Source: Pogostemon cablin
Taxonomy: Eukaryota; Streptophyta; Magnoliopsida; Lamiales; Lamiaceae
Assembly: GCA_023678885.1 (NCBI GenBank)
Contig: CM043002.1
Span: forward strand, 390,022-454,021
DNA length: 64,000 bases
Direction of reading: 5' to 3'
Part shown: positions 11,423 to 23,715 of the stretch, one piece after another
How the letters are laid out: every line of letters begins with the position of its first letter
Position numbering within the stretch: the stretch's first letter is position 1
Program-made: the position numbers and the translations under genes
Notes under the pieces: model-generated
Database searches by the model: none
What the model saw: the letters and a program-made list of their open reading frames with translations, nothing else
What the model was told of the DNA's origin: nothing

Positions 11423-11713
11423 TTAACAGATTATAGCTCCATCCTTCATTACTATGACCATGTCATTTAAATGAAATGGAGTATCCATCCGTAAATGCAT
11501 AGAAACTGAAATAAAAATCTTTCTATGAAAACGTACGTAAAGACAATTTCTCATAATCAAACGTTTATTCATATCGTAAGATAAATAAGCAACTCCCACT
11601 GCAACATCCACTACTCTCGTAGTTTTACCCATGTATATTATAATTTCATCATCACTTAATTGCAGGCTTTTAGTGATTCCGGTATCTACACACAACATGT
11701 CAGTAAATGCCAA
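11423..11713 (-). pseudogene. X1 protease fragment
   Basis: An open stretch of 96 residues. It contains LQLSDDEIIIYMGKTTRV, AVGVAYLSYD and RLIMRNCLYVRF, matching the segment downstream of the active site in copia proteases (the 'LxxCLYVPxxRxNLISVS' region). The catalytic Asp itself is not seen. The same fragment occurs at 18808-19071 (X2) and 27860-28171 (X3), all ending within the domain. Non-functional. Confidence 0.7.
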
Positions 11714-13079
11714 CGCTAATCATGCTTCAACAACTAGTGAATGAGATACTAACTTTATTCACATCTTGATGAAATTGGATTTTCTTCGCCATATGTTTTG
11801 TCAGAAGTTCCCCACCATATACAGTCTCTTTGTAATTCAGGAGGAACTTGCTCAAAACATTTAGACAAACAATGAAGAATAAAATTGAGTTAGGTTTCTC
11901 TTTCAACTTCTATTCAATGTATTTCCAATTCATTCATCAAATTCAATCATGACCTACCGCCTTTTAACTTACTCAAGTATCCGAAGAGTTACATGAAACC
12001 ATCATATTTCTATGAATCTCTTATCTCTTCACTAGAGACTTTAATATGCATCATGATAAGTCTTTTGTGAGAACACACATGTATTTCTTAAGCAGTAAAA
12101 TTAGAATCCAAGATTATTTTCTAATCATCTAATTTTAGACCAGTAAATATGTTTTTTAGTAAACAATAAGTGAAATAAAACTATTTGAAATTCAGAGAAT
12201 CATAAAATATACACCGATCAAATCTTCGAATTTATCCATTTATATTGATTCCCTCAAAACAATATAAAATATAAATTCACCGACATCTCAAGCACCGTGA
12301 GTTTGCAAACCACGATAGTGTGGACGTTTACAAACCCGAACATTTACAAGAGAAGGTTTTACCTATTAATTTCATTTGTCAACCTAACTTTATGACAAAA
12401 TAATTAATAGTCGGTTCCTCTTTAGCCATGCAAATAAAAGCAGTGACTCCGATGGGGAGGGTACTTATTATTTACACCTAAGTGTATACCATTATTTGAC
12501 CCCAAGTCCATTGTGCGAGCTTATGTGCCTTACAGATGGAGAAGTACACACGCGCTCGGATAACTTTCTACAGTCATCAATTATAAGTTTATACCAGTGA
12601 ACCGCATATAAGCTCATCCGATAGGGAGGAAGGTCTATGCCAACGCGCAAGTTCATATGCATCACATTACAAACATAATTATTTAATGAAGTCTGTTCCA
12701 TCAATCTATGAATAAACTCATCCGATGGGGAGGATGGCTCTAATGCCGACGCGCAAGTTTATTCATATTACTAACAAACCAATAATGGAGGCCGCGGGAA
12801 TTTATTACCAATCCCCTCTGCCACTTAGTTGTTTAAGACCGAGGGATTTTACATGCATATAATATTCAAAAATAAAATACGCACCTTCTCATGCTCCTAT
12901 TACTGCAAATAAGATAGTAAATCAAGAGTATCATGCATAGCATATATAACAATAATTAAATAATTAAATAAAATTATAACAGTTATATATCAGCGAATTC
13001 GATTGTTCGCCACCAAGCACGAATATAGGCAACGCACACGGGGATCGACCTCCTCGCAGAGGTCGCAGGGATCGACATC

Positions 13080-14590
13080 CACACGCCAAGCTGCCCATCC
13101 ATCGTGTTCTAATGCACATGCAATCCAAATATATAATAATAATTGACAAATAAAAATAATTATTAATAATTATATATAAGGATAAAAAAATTGCCTAATA
13201 TATGTTGACTTAGTCAACAAGCAATTAAACCACATAACTTGCTCAACAAGTAGGAGTGACTTGGGCCCTAATGGAACTCCCCCACTGTTTGGAAACCGTC
13301 GAGAAGAAACGCATCTCTCCAGCCATCACTCTATCGCTGGTGAACTACCATACGCACCGAGACTCCATCGATCAGCCACCGGTTACGCTTCAGCCTCACC
13401 TTAACTCGCCGAAAATCTGCCATTCGACGAGAATCTATCACCCAATTGAGTTGTCGCCGATGGACCTCTTCCAGCCAAGTTCCATGATGTGGTGGTCAGG
13501 CTGTTATATAGCCCGCTACCTAGCCGTATGAAGACACGAGCAACCAACGCCATATGCCACGCCTTGCTGTTCCAACTTTGCATCAGTGTCAATGACAAAC
13601 TTGCTCAGCAAGACACGCAGACCCGCCCAGAAAAACTCATCGTGCCCTATCGAAAATAAACAGACCCGATCAGAATACCACTTTCACCATCGCATGCCGT
13701 CAGTGACAGCCACCGAACTTCATACCATCACACGTCGCAACTGCTCATTTCGGTCGTTCCGTCATATAGCCAGCCTTGCACCTCCGATGTGTTGGCCAGT
13801 GATTGACTTTCTCGGAACCAAGCGCCAACCCGATCTGAAAGGACATGCGAGTCGCCAGCCATATGCAGACCCGACTAGAATTTCATCCAAATCCGACCCA
13901 GAAATAGGCAGACCCACTCGGAACAACCATCGACTCGCTCAGAACACCTGCAGCTCCGCCTAGAATCGCAGCGATCTTCATGCCGCTGCTGTCCAGCACG
14001 CTGTTACTTCGTGTCGTCTTCGCCTGTGAGTTCCACTACCGAGTCCTCCTGACTGAAACCCACACCGTGAATCACGATAGCAGCGCTAGCCATCAGCAAT
14101 GAATGAGTGTCGTCCGCTGCAAGTCACCGTCTAGAATCAGCCGGTGTTGAAAAGCCCAACATCCACCCCTGTTTAGTCACGCGTTCCACCAGCAGATTTC
14201 AATCATCCCCTTTCACCAGCCCTCGGTCCCACCAGCGTGATTCCATCCAGCGCCTAGACGAGCTATCGTGCCGCTGACCGCTAGCCCACGTCGCGCCCTC
14301 TTCCTGCGCCCACCTCTCCGCCGCCAGTCCATTATCATCGACCATGTCAAGCCTTGCCTGACTTGAATCGAACTCTGCCTTTCACCTCGACTCTATCAGT
14401 CGCACCATGCCATCGTTGAACCATGCGTCGCCTTGGAGATTGAGTAGCGCTTCCGGCGCCACCGTGCGCCACCAAGTCCAGTCGGTGTTCACCACCGGTG
14501 CAGTCGTGAGTGTACCATGATCAACAGGGTAGGGTATAAAACAAGAAACCATGATTTCCTAAACCCTAATCCACATAGGCATGTAAATCC
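13080..14590 (-). repeat. X1-specific leader segment (GC-rich)
   Basis: About 1.5 kb between the X1 PBS and the conserved CGAATTCG block. It is clearly richer in GC than its surroundings. It carries degenerate ~20-bp units of the type ACCCG(A/C)TCAGAA and CTAGAATC on the plus strand, but no long ORF with recognisable homology. It shows no evident similarity to the leader of X2 or X3 at the same place. Confidence 0.6.
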
Positions 14591-14621
14591 TAGCCTAACG
14601 TTTCACGCTTCACCACGAAAC

Positions 14622-14639
14622 TGAAGCTCTGATACCAAT
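14622..14639 (-). other. X1 primer-binding site
   Basis: On the minus strand, directly after the LTR end (...CTAACA), the sequence reads TTGGTATCAGAGCTTCAG. The core TGGTATCAGAGC matches the 3' end of initiator tRNA-Met. The same site follows LTR-C and, mutated, LTR-D. Confidence 0.8.
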
Positions 14640-15316
14640 TGTTAGCGCTTGGATCGTTTGGTTAACGTGACCCGTTAGGGATCCATGTGTTCTATCATAG
14701 CAGCAGAAGCAATAAATCATAGAAACGATTACCGTTCACCAGGGTATGTAGTTTATGAAGGATTCTCGCTGACAGACTGTGCAGTCCCACAAGAATGGTC
14801 ATAACTTCCTTGTCTGATGTCGGAATTAAATGATCTTTGTGCTCAGACGATCCTCTCTTCAACGGCTTTCCGTCAGTATATTTTCATCAAATTCTGAGCA
14901 CTGTAATATTTTATACAAATTTCGCAAGGTGGCGGACAGCAGCAGCAAACTACCTTCTAATCTTCTGCCGTATGTCCCAAGTCCGATCTCGACGTCGTGT
15001 GGGCGACGATCTACGAGACCTCCTCAATCTGCTCTCAACCCTCATCACACGTGAATAATAAAATAGAGTAGGGTTCCAGATAAGTTGAGGTGACTTATAT
15101 ACATGGGCTACAGCAGGGACCAGGAGGAGAAATTGGGTTGGGCCTCCATTGGGCTTAACTATCCAAGCTTAGCCCAAAGCTTATACTTAAGTCCAATAAT
15201 AATAATATATTCCACTAAAATATTATTACTGCACTGCCTTTCCAATCCCAAAATTACGTTTTGGGCTCCTTCTTATTATGAGCCCGTTAATCTCCCCATG
15301 TTTAAAATATACAATG
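14640..15316 (-). repeat. LTR-A: partial 5' LTR of X1
   Basis: 677 bp matching the left half of LTR-B and LTR-C, starting TGTTAGCGC and ending ...ATACAATG. The other LTRs continue past that point with TCCATTAATTAA, but here LTR-B of X2 begins instead. A TATATAAG box reads on the minus strand near 15095. Confidence 0.88.
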
Positions 15317-16706
15317 TGTTGGCACTTGGATCATTTGGTTAACGTGGCCCGTTAGGGATCCTTACGTTTCTAATATCAGCGGAAGCAATAAATCATAGAA
15401 ACGATTACCGTTCACCAGGGTACGTAGAAGATGAAGGATTATCACTGACAGACTGTGCAGTCCCACGAGAATGGCCATAACTTCCTCGTCTGATGTCAGA
15501 ATTGAATGATCTTTGTACTCAGACGATCCTCTCTTCAAAGGCTTTCCGTCAGTATATTGATCATCGAATTCTGAGCACTATACTATTTTATATAAATTTC
15601 GTAAGGTGGCGGACAGCAACAGCAAACTACCTTCTGATCTTCTGCCGTATGTCCCAAGTCAGATCTCGACGTCGTGTGGGCGACGATCTACGAGACCTCC
15701 TCAATCTGCTCTCAACCCTCATCAAACGTGAATAATGAATAAGATTAGGATTCCAGATAAGCTGAGGTGACTTATATACATGGGCTACAGCAGGAACCAG
15801 AAGGAGAAATTGAGTTGGGCCTCCATTGGGCTTAAGTATCCAAACTTAGCCCAAAGCTTATACTTAAGTCCAATAATAATAATATATTCCACTAAAATAT
15901 TATTACTGCACTGTCTTTCCAATCCCAAAATTACGTTTTGGGCTCCTTCTTATTGTGAGCCCGTTAGTCTCCCCATGTTTAAGATATACAATGTCCATTA
16001 ATTAATTTAAGTTACTGACAACTCAATTAATTAATATCTCATCCAAGAGTAGTACCACTCAACCTCATTATCATGTCGGAATAAATTCCACCTGCAGGGT
16101 TTACATGATAATCCTTATGAGCTCCTCAAGGGGACATCATCAATCTATGACGGACACAGATTCCTTCTACAATCAACAGCACACCATAGAGACAGCACTA
16201 CTTCCCAACTCATCGAGTTTGTTGATTTAATTACATGTAAATCTCACCCATTGATGAATCAAAGAAATACATACTGCCCTACGTGTCGAGGTTATTGTAT
16301 AGGGATTAAGAGCACGAACTTCCATAATAACTGAGATCAAGTTCTCCTATAAGTCAGTATAAGTCGAACGATCTCAAGCGGTCCTGCTCAATACACACAA
16401 GTGCACTAATGTGATTCTATAGTCAAGACAAGCTAATACCAAACCACACTACAATCATCCCAATAGAGAGTCCCCGTCTATCTCGGTTGTGAGCATCTGT
16501 TTATACTTTATAAGGAAACCGATAATATGATCTTCCGCGTGTTGTCGCACAACATATTATCTACAGTATAAAGTAAGTGGACTATTGCATCGTGCATATA
16601 AATAAATTATAAGACGCAATCATTTGATCATATGATTCTCATTTCAAATAAATTGTTATAAAATTATTCATACAAAAAAGCTAGACTTTTAGTATACAAT
16701 CCAACA
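15317..16706 (-). repeat. LTR-B: 3' LTR of X2
   Basis: 1390 bp, TGTTGGCAC...AATCCAACA on the plus strand. It is adjacent to a purine tract on the element's inner side (16707 onward). It is full length by comparison with LTR-C. Confidence 0.92.
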
Positions 16707-16719
16707 ATCTCCCACTTAT
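16707..16719 (-). other. Polypurine tract of X2
   Basis: The minus strand reads AAGTGGGAGAT directly before the LTR start TGTTGGATTG. The same tract precedes LTR-E (30632-30644) and, with one change, LTR-D. Confidence 0.8.
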
Positions 16720-19071
16720 ACTAAAAGACTATGCTGTCATGTCTACCGCCATACATCTGATTCTCACTCCTACTACACGACCATAAAACCTTTCGTTTTA
16801 AGGTCCTTGTAAATGGATTTACTAGGTTATCATCCGATGCAATCTAGATGACAACAACCTTCCCCTCATCATACAATTTCTCGTAACAGGTGGTACTCGC
16901 GCTCCATGTCTTTAATTGCCTTATGGACTCGTGATTCCTTCAAGTTTGCAACTGCACCAATATCATTAATTTAAATTGTGATAATCTTGGGCAAACTTAG
17001 AAATACTTCAAAGTCCATTATGAAGTTTCTAGAGTCATATAGATACTTTGGCTGCCTTATAGGCTCCAATTTATCATATTTCCATGATGGAGTCCGGAGT
17101 TCGTAATATATTTCTATATAACACTCCTCCATATTATGGCTCTACTTCTTAAAATTAAACACATAACCTTGAGGTGGATTTACTGTCATCCCTATCTGAT
17201 TTGAAAAATCCGAATCTACGTAACTCATAAGAAGCAGCGAATCTGTCCGGTAAGCCTATATATAATTTCTAGTCCTTTTCAGGTACATAAATATATATAT
17301 CTTACCGCAGTTCAACATTCTTATTTCGAGTTACCTTGGTACTCACTATCTATGCAATTGGCAATACAGTTATCCATTCTCGTGCATAGCATTCCTTAGA
17401 TTAAGCTTCCTTATTCGCCGAAGCATAAGGAACCGCTTTCATCACCTTTATCTCTTTTTGTGTCTCAAGACACATTCACTTAGATAAATTCACATGCTAA
17501 ATGAGTAAGGATCGTATCATTTTGCTAAACTTGAGCTAATCCTAACATCCTTTCTTGTGATCCGTATTACCGTGATCAAAAGGATATTTTTACTCTTATT
17601 AAGTCCTTCATTTCATACTGCTTTATTAACCATACCCATACGCCCGACAATACTCTTTCATTGTCTCCAATGAGCAATATATCATCTACATATAGTACAA
17701 AAAATACCACCACATTTTTGTCACTCTTTTCAATTCACAAGACATATCCGAGCATTGATAAAATCCATATCACTGGATTTCTTCATCAAAATGGATGTTC
17801 TATAATTTTGAAGCTTGCTTTAGTCCATTGATGGACACTTTTAAGCTTAATATCAAAATGCTCTTAGCTCTTTGCAATGAATCACTCTGGTTGCTTAACA
17901 TAGATGTTTTCCCCAAGATTTCCATTCAGGAAAGTTGTCTTGACATCTATTTGCTATCCCTCATATTCCATATGAGTAGAACAGGTAAAAGAGTTCGAAT
18001 CGACTTAGGCATAGCTACCGGCGAACAGGTTATCTCATAATCGAACCCTTTCTTTCTGAGTATACATTTTTCGCAACAAGCTTTGCTTCCAAGGTTTTCA
18101 CCTTACCATATGATCCTCTTTTATTTTGTATGACCACTTTCAATGGATTTTACACCATTTAGTGGTCTTACAAGCTCCCAGATTTAATTTAGAATTCATC
18201 AATTCTATTTTATCATCATTGCACTAGCTAAGATATCGCATTTCGATCTTGTAGTGCTTCGTCGTATCCATGGGTTCAATCCATGTTTACTAGGGACTAA
18301 GTCTCACGACTCTCCCAAAATATATATCTTGCAAGTTGTCAAACAACCCTCCCACTATGACAAGGCACTACATGCAATTGTGTATCAGACGTGACACGCG
18401 TTGTAGTTTAACTTGTGGTATATCCTCTTATACAATTGGTACTAATACTTTATGTTTTCTTCTCACATCCTTTAGGACAACTTATAAATTGGTATATGAT
18501 TTATTACATAGTCTTTTTCCAAAAATCTAGTGTTTGTGTTAACAATCACCCTTCGTTCTTTTAGACTAAATAAATCACCTTCATTTTTATAGCATATCCC
18601 ACAAACAGACAAATATTCAAATGAATTACTGTTTCTAGAGCTTATCCATAAAATGAATTAAGTAATTCCAAATAATTCATCATCTATCTAATCATTTGCA
18701 TAAAAGTTTTTCTCTTATTAGGATTAAAAGACGCATTATTAATTACTATTTTTTGCATCCGTGCTATAAACATGATTTAAGAGTTTACAAATTGTCAATA
18801 ACGTACATTAACAAATTATATCTCCATCCTTCATTACTATGACCATGTCATTTAAATGAAATGGAGTATCCATCCGTAAATGCATAGAAATTGAAATAAA
18901 ATTCTTTCTATGAAAACGTACGTAAAGACAATTTCTCATAATCAAACGTCTATTCATATCGTAAGATAAATAAACAACTCCCACTGCAACAGCCACTACT
19001 CTCGTAGTATTACCCGTGTATATTATTATTTCATCATCACTTAGTTGCAGGCTTTTAGTAAATGCCAACAC
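16720..19071 (-). pseudogene. X2 pol remnant (protease, integrase, RT, RNase H)
   Basis: Decayed copia pol on the minus strand. The RT motif LYVDDILLIG is encoded around 17664-17698 (catalytic YVDD at 17681-17692). The SLYGLKQ-type block lies near 17810, the RNase H end (with the YCDNN-type and AHKAIKH-type blocks) near 16880-16990, and the protease tail at 19071-18808. The integrase region (about 18150-18640) is recognisable only by alignment to X3. Stops occur throughout all frames. The order protease-integrase-RT-RNase H fixes it as Ty1/copia. Confidence 0.78.
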
Positions 19072-19499
19072 TAATCATGCTTCAACAACTAGTGAATGAG
19101 ATACTAACCTTGTTCACATCTTGATGAAATTGGATTTTCTTCGCCATATGTTTTGTCAGAAGTTCCCCATCATATACAACCTTTTTGTAATTCAGGTGGA
19201 ACTTGCTCAAAACATTTAGGCAAACAATGAAGAATAAAATTGACTTAGGTTTCCCCTTCAACTTCTATTCCATGTATTTCCAATTCATTCATCAAATTCA
19301 ATCATGACCTACCGCCTTTTAACTTACTCAAGTATCCGAAGAGTTACATGAGACCATCATATTTCTATGAATCTCTTATCTCTTTACCAGAGACTTTAAT
19401 ATGCATCATAATAAGTCTTTTGTGAGAACACACATGTATTTCTTAAGCAGTAAAAATAGAATCCAAGATTCTTTTCTAATCATCTAATTTTGGACCAGT

Positions 19500-20420
19500 A
19501 AATATAATTTCTTTTGGCCAACCATAAGTGAAATAAAACTATTCGAAATTCAGAGAATCATAAAATATACACCGATCAAATCTTCGAATTTATCCATTTA
19601 TATTGATTCCCTCAAAACAATATAAAATATAAATTCACCGACATTTCAAGTACCGTGAGTTTGCAAACCACGATAGTGTGGACGTTTACAAACCCGAACA
19701 TTTACAAGAGAAGGTTTTACCCATTAATTTTATTTTTCAACCTAACTTTATGACAAAATAATTAATAGTCGGTTCCTCTTTAGCCATGCAAATAAAAGCA
19801 GTGACTCCGATTGGGAGGATACTTATTATTTGCATCTAAGTGTACACCATTATTTGACCCCAAGTCCATTGCGCAAGCTTATGTGCCTTACAGATGGAGA
19901 AGTGCACACGCGCTTGGATAACTTCCTACAGTCATCAATTATAAGTTTGTACCAGTGAACCGCATATAAGCTCATCCGATAGGGAGGAAGGTCTATGCCA
20001 ACGCGCAAGTTCATATGCATCACATTACAAACATAATTATTTAATGAAGTCTGTTCTAGCAATCTATGAATAAACTCATCTGATGGGGAGGAAGGCTCTA
20101 ATGCCGACGCGCAAGTTTATTCACATTACTAACAAACCAATAATGGAGGCCGCGAGAATTAATTACCAATCCCCTCTCCCACTTAGTTATTTAAAACCAA
20201 GGGTTTTTACATCCATATAATATTCAGAATAATATACGCAACTTAGCATGCTCCTATTACGGCACATAAGGTAGTAAATCACAGAAAACATGCATACATA
20301 TATAACAATAATCAATTAATAAATAAATTATAACAATTATATAACAGCGAATTCGATTGTTTGCCACCAATCACGAATGCGGACAACTGCGACAGGGATC
20401 GACCTCCCCGCAGCCTGCTC
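19500..20420 (-). other. X2 conserved leader block
   Basis: This segment is shared with X1 (12130-13060) and X3 (26530-27400). It includes two diverged internal repeats with the phrase 'CTCATCCGAT(A/G)GGGAGGA.GG' about 110 bp apart (near 19973 and 20078), and ends in the CGAATTCGATTG block near 20348. No convincing coding frame is conserved between copies. It probably belongs to the untranslated leader or gag-proximal region. Confidence 0.6.
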
Positions 20421-20473
20421 CACCACTCCGGCACCCTGCCCGATCACATTGTGAAGACTCACGCAAAACTTGA

Positions 20474-21172
20474 TACGACCAGTCGAACTTGATGCAGACC
20501 AGTCGAACCTGATGCAAATCCGCTCGAACCTGGTGTAGAGTCGATCGAACCTGATGCAGACCAATCGAACCTGATGTGAATCCGCTCGAACCTGGTGCAT
20601 CATCGATCGAACCTGATACAGACCTATCGAACCTGATGTGAATCCGCTCGAACCTAGCGCAGCATCGATCGAACCTGATGCAGACCAATCAAACCTGATG
20701 TGAATCCGCTCGAACCTGATGCAGACCAATCGAACCTGATGCAAATCAATCGAACCTGATGTGAATCCGCTCGAACCTAGTGCAGCATCGATCGAACCTG
20801 ATACAGACCAATCGAACCTGATGTGAATCCGCTCGAACCTGGTGCAGCATTGATCGAACCTGATGCAGACCAATCGAACCTGATGTGAATCTGCTCAAAC
20901 CTGGTGCAGCATCGATCGAACCTGATTCAGACCAATCAAACCTGATGTGAATCCGCTTGAACCTGGTGCAGCATCGATCGAATCTGATGCAGACCAATCG
21001 AACCTGATGTGAATCCGCTCGAACCTGATGCAGAATCTATCGAACCTGATGCAGACCAATCGAACCTGATGTGAATCCACTCGAACCTGGTACAGCATCG
21101 ATCGAACCTGATGCAGACCAATTGAACCTGATGTGAATCCGCTCGAACCTGATGCAGCATCGATCGAACCTG
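20474..21172 (-). repeat. 62-bp higher-order tandem repeat in X2 leader
   Basis: About 11 tandem units of roughly 62 bp. Each has three 20-21-bp subunits starting GAACCTG: one ending GCAGACCAATC, one ending TGTGAATCCGCTC and one ending GTGCAGCATCGATC (plus strand). The several open frames here are repeats without stops rather than a protein gene. It is absent from X1 and X3. Confidence 0.9.
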
Positions 21173-21599
21173 CATCCGCACAGCCTCACACAGTGTTCCG
21201 TGCGCCACATGTCACGCCACCATGCACGCCATCCCAGCGTCCAGCAAGCCAACGTGTGCGACTCCTCTCCAACGTTCAAGATTTACACGTCACGCCCCGA
21301 GATCCCAACAAGCACCAATGCCCATCAGGCCGCCCGATACTCAGCACGCTGCTACGCACGCCAACGAGAAGCACACGCCCAGCAGTTGATCGCTCCTTGC
21401 CCGGTTCAAAACGCGCCCCAGCCGTGCCATTCGCTTGATGCTGTGCACAAAACCATGTGCCTTGACGAGCGCTCCTCACTCGGGCAGTCGCTCGTCCAAG
21501 GGCCTACTTGCACGGAACCAAGTTCAGCGTTACCAAAGGGCAACACCAAACTACACCAACTGTCGTTCAGGGTTCGCAACTGTAGACACCTTAGAATCC

Positions 21600-21960
21600 A
21601 ATCTTCACCGTTCAGAATCTACTCCTGTGAGTTCTGAACATGCTGTCCATATTACAGGTCGATCCAACGGTTATTTTGTGAGAAACGGCTCTTTTCCCTC
21701 GACTGCGCAGAACAGAATCGCCCAAAAACCTGCTTCTGTTTTCGGCGTATTCCCGACAACAAAAGTTCCAAATACAATCTGTACCGTTCAGAATGTACTC
21801 CTATGAGTTCTGAATAGGCTGTCCAAATTACAGGTCGATCTAACGGTTAGTTTGTGAGAAACGGCTCTTTTCCCTCGACTGGGCAGAACAGAATCGCCCA
21901 AAAACATGCTTCTGTTTTCGGCGTATTCCCAACAACACAAAGCTCCAAATACGATCTGCA
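21600..21960 (-). repeat. 176-bp tandem duplication in X2 leader
   Basis: Two adjacent copies with a period of 176 bp. Both contain the sequence AACGGCTCTTTTCCCTCGACTG (first near 21683, second near 21859) and TTCGGCGTATTCCC. No function is seen. Confidence 0.85.
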
Positions 21961-22307
21961 CTGTTCAGAATGTACATCCAAAAATCCGAACGTGCTGACC
22001 AAAATTCAGTTTGATCCGATGGTTGAAACTCCGGTTATTGCCTCTGGAATATCACTGCGCTGGTTTTTCTCTCAAAAACGTGAATCTGTTTTTGCCCACT
22101 TTTTCTTCCTTCCATGTGAAATTGACGAACAGTTTTCGTCGAATCCTCTCACACTCAACCATCGAAAAAATAGGTATGATACAGGGTATATATCACATAG
22201 GGATATTCATGGTTTAGCAGTAAAACCAAAACCCTAAACATGTGATCCTAATTTCAAAAAACTAACCACATAAACCCTAGTCTAACTTGTCACGCTTCAC
22301 CACGAAA

Positions 22308-22326
22308 TCGAAGCTCTGATACCAAT
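22308..22326 (-). other. X2 primer-binding site
   Basis: The minus strand after LTR-C reads ATTGGTATCAGAGCTTCGA. The core TGGTATCAGAGC matches initiator tRNA-Met. It establishes that 22327-23715 is the 5' LTR. Confidence 0.85.
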
Positions 22327-23715
22327 TGTTGGCACTTTGATCATTTGGTTAATGTGACCCGTTAGGGATCCTTACGTTTCTAATATCAGCGGAAGCAATA
22401 AATCATAGAAACGATTACCGTTCACCAGGGTACGTAGAAGATGAAGGATTCTCGCTGACAGACTGTGCAGTCCTACGAGAATGGCCATAACTTCTTCGTC
22501 TGATGTCAGAATTGAATAATCTTTATACTCAGATGATCCTCTCTTCAAAGGCTTTCCGTCAGTATATTGATCATTGAATTCTAAGTACTATAAGATTTTA
22601 TATAAATTTTTCAAGGTGGCGGACAGCAGCAGCAAACTACCTTCTGATCTTCTGCCGTATGTCCCAAGTCCGATCTCGACGTCGTGTGGGCGACGATCTA
22701 CGAGACCTCCTCAATCTGCTCTCAACCCTCATCACATGTGAATAATGGATAAGATTAGGGTTCCAGATAAGTTGAGGTGACTTATATACATGGGCTACAG
22801 CAGGGACCAGGAGGAGAAATTGGGTTGTGCCTCCATTGGGCTTAAGTATCCAAGCTTAGCCCAAAGCTTATACTTAAGTCCAATAATAATAATATATTCC
22901 ACTAAAATATTATTACTGCACTACCTTTCCAATCCCAAAATTACGTTTTGGGCTCCTTCTTATTATGAGCCCGTTAGTCTCCCCATGTTTAAGATATACA
23001 ATGTCCATTAATTAATTTAAGTTACTGACAACTCAATTAATTAATATTTCATCCAAGAGTAGTACCACTCAACCTCATTATCATGCCGGAATAAATTCCA
23101 CCTGCAGGGTTTACATTATAATCCTTATGAGCTCCTCAAGGGGACATCATCAACCTATGACGGACACAGATTCCTTCTACAATCAACAGCACACCATAGA
23201 GACATCACTACTTCTCAACTCATCGAGTTTGTTGATTTAATTACATGTAAATCTTACCCATTGATGAATTAATGAAATACATATTGCCCTACGTGTCGAG
23301 GTTATTGTATAGGAATTAAGAGCACGAACTTCCATAATAACTGAGATCAAGTTCTCCTATAAGTCAGTATAAGTCGAACGATCTCAAGCGGTCCAGCTCA
23401 ATACACTCAAGTGCACTAATGTGATTCTATAGCCAAGACAAACTAATACCAAACCACACTACAACCATCCCAATAGAGTGTCCCCGTCTATCTCGGTTGT
23501 GAACATCTGTTTATACTTTATAAGGAAACTGATAATATGATCTTCCGCGTGTTGTCGCACAACATATTATTTACAGTATAAAGTAAGTGGACTATTGCAT
23601 CGTGCATATAAATAAATTATAAGACACAATCATTTGATCATATGATTCTCATTTCAAATTAATTGTTATAACATTGTTCATACAAAAAGCTAGACTTTTA
23701 GTATATAATCCAACA
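22327..23715 (-). repeat. LTR-C: 5' LTR of X2
   Basis: 1389 bp, TGTTGGCAC...ATCCAACA on the plus strand. A TATA-type GTATATAAG reads on the minus strand near 22781, where transcription would start in a live copy. The right edge abuts EPRV sequence TTCAAGGAC. Confidence 0.92.

Larger units (their letters stand above)
11264..15316 (-). mobile_element. Copia family X, element X1 (truncated at both ends)
   Basis: Minus-strand copia. From right to left: partial 5' LTR (15316-14640), PBS (14639-14622), a GC-rich leader (about 14590-13080), a conserved leader block (13010-12480), gag remnant (about 12000-11750) and the protease C-terminal part (11713-11423). The rest of pol and the 3' LTR are missing; at 11264 the sequence switches to EPRV copy A. 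The right side is cut at 15316, where the LTR of X2 begins inside the X1 LTR. The region 11270-12900 is nearly the same as 18660-20260 of X2. Confidence 0.85.
15317..23715 (-). mobile_element. Copia family X, element X2 (two full LTRs, dead)
   Basis: An 8.4-kb minus-strand element with LTR-C (5', 22327-23715), PBS, long leader, gag and pol remnants, PPT and LTR-B (3', 15317-16706). It lies inside the LTR of X1 on the left, and borders an EPRV piece on the right. The flanks differ (CAATG on the left, TTCAA on the right), so there is no target duplication. The two LTRs differ at roughly 5 percent of positions over the first 330 bp by eye. Pol is full of stops. Confidence 0.9.

Noticed and set aside
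12492..12704. 70-codon frame shared by X1 and X2 (also 19850-20062)
   Set aside because: Conserved only because the two elements are near-identical there; in X3 the same region is interrupted. Treated as leader sequence.
13256..13963. Plus-strand frames in the GC-rich X1 leader
   Set aside because: High GC lengthens chance frames. No domain, and antisense to the element.
20474..21172. CRISPR-like array
   Set aside because: The repeats have no unique spacers and the genome is a plant's; it is a head-to-tail tandem repeat.
20337..21279. Several long minus-strand open frames rich in IRFDWSASGS-type repeats
   Set aside because: They are the 62-bp tandem repeat read in different frames. All three frames stay open because the repeat unit lacks stops; not a protein gene.
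21133..22237. Plus-strand open frames of 100-161 codons in the X2 leader
   Set aside because: They lie antisense inside a copia leader, overlap each other in different frames, and include the 176-bp duplication. No homology is recognised.
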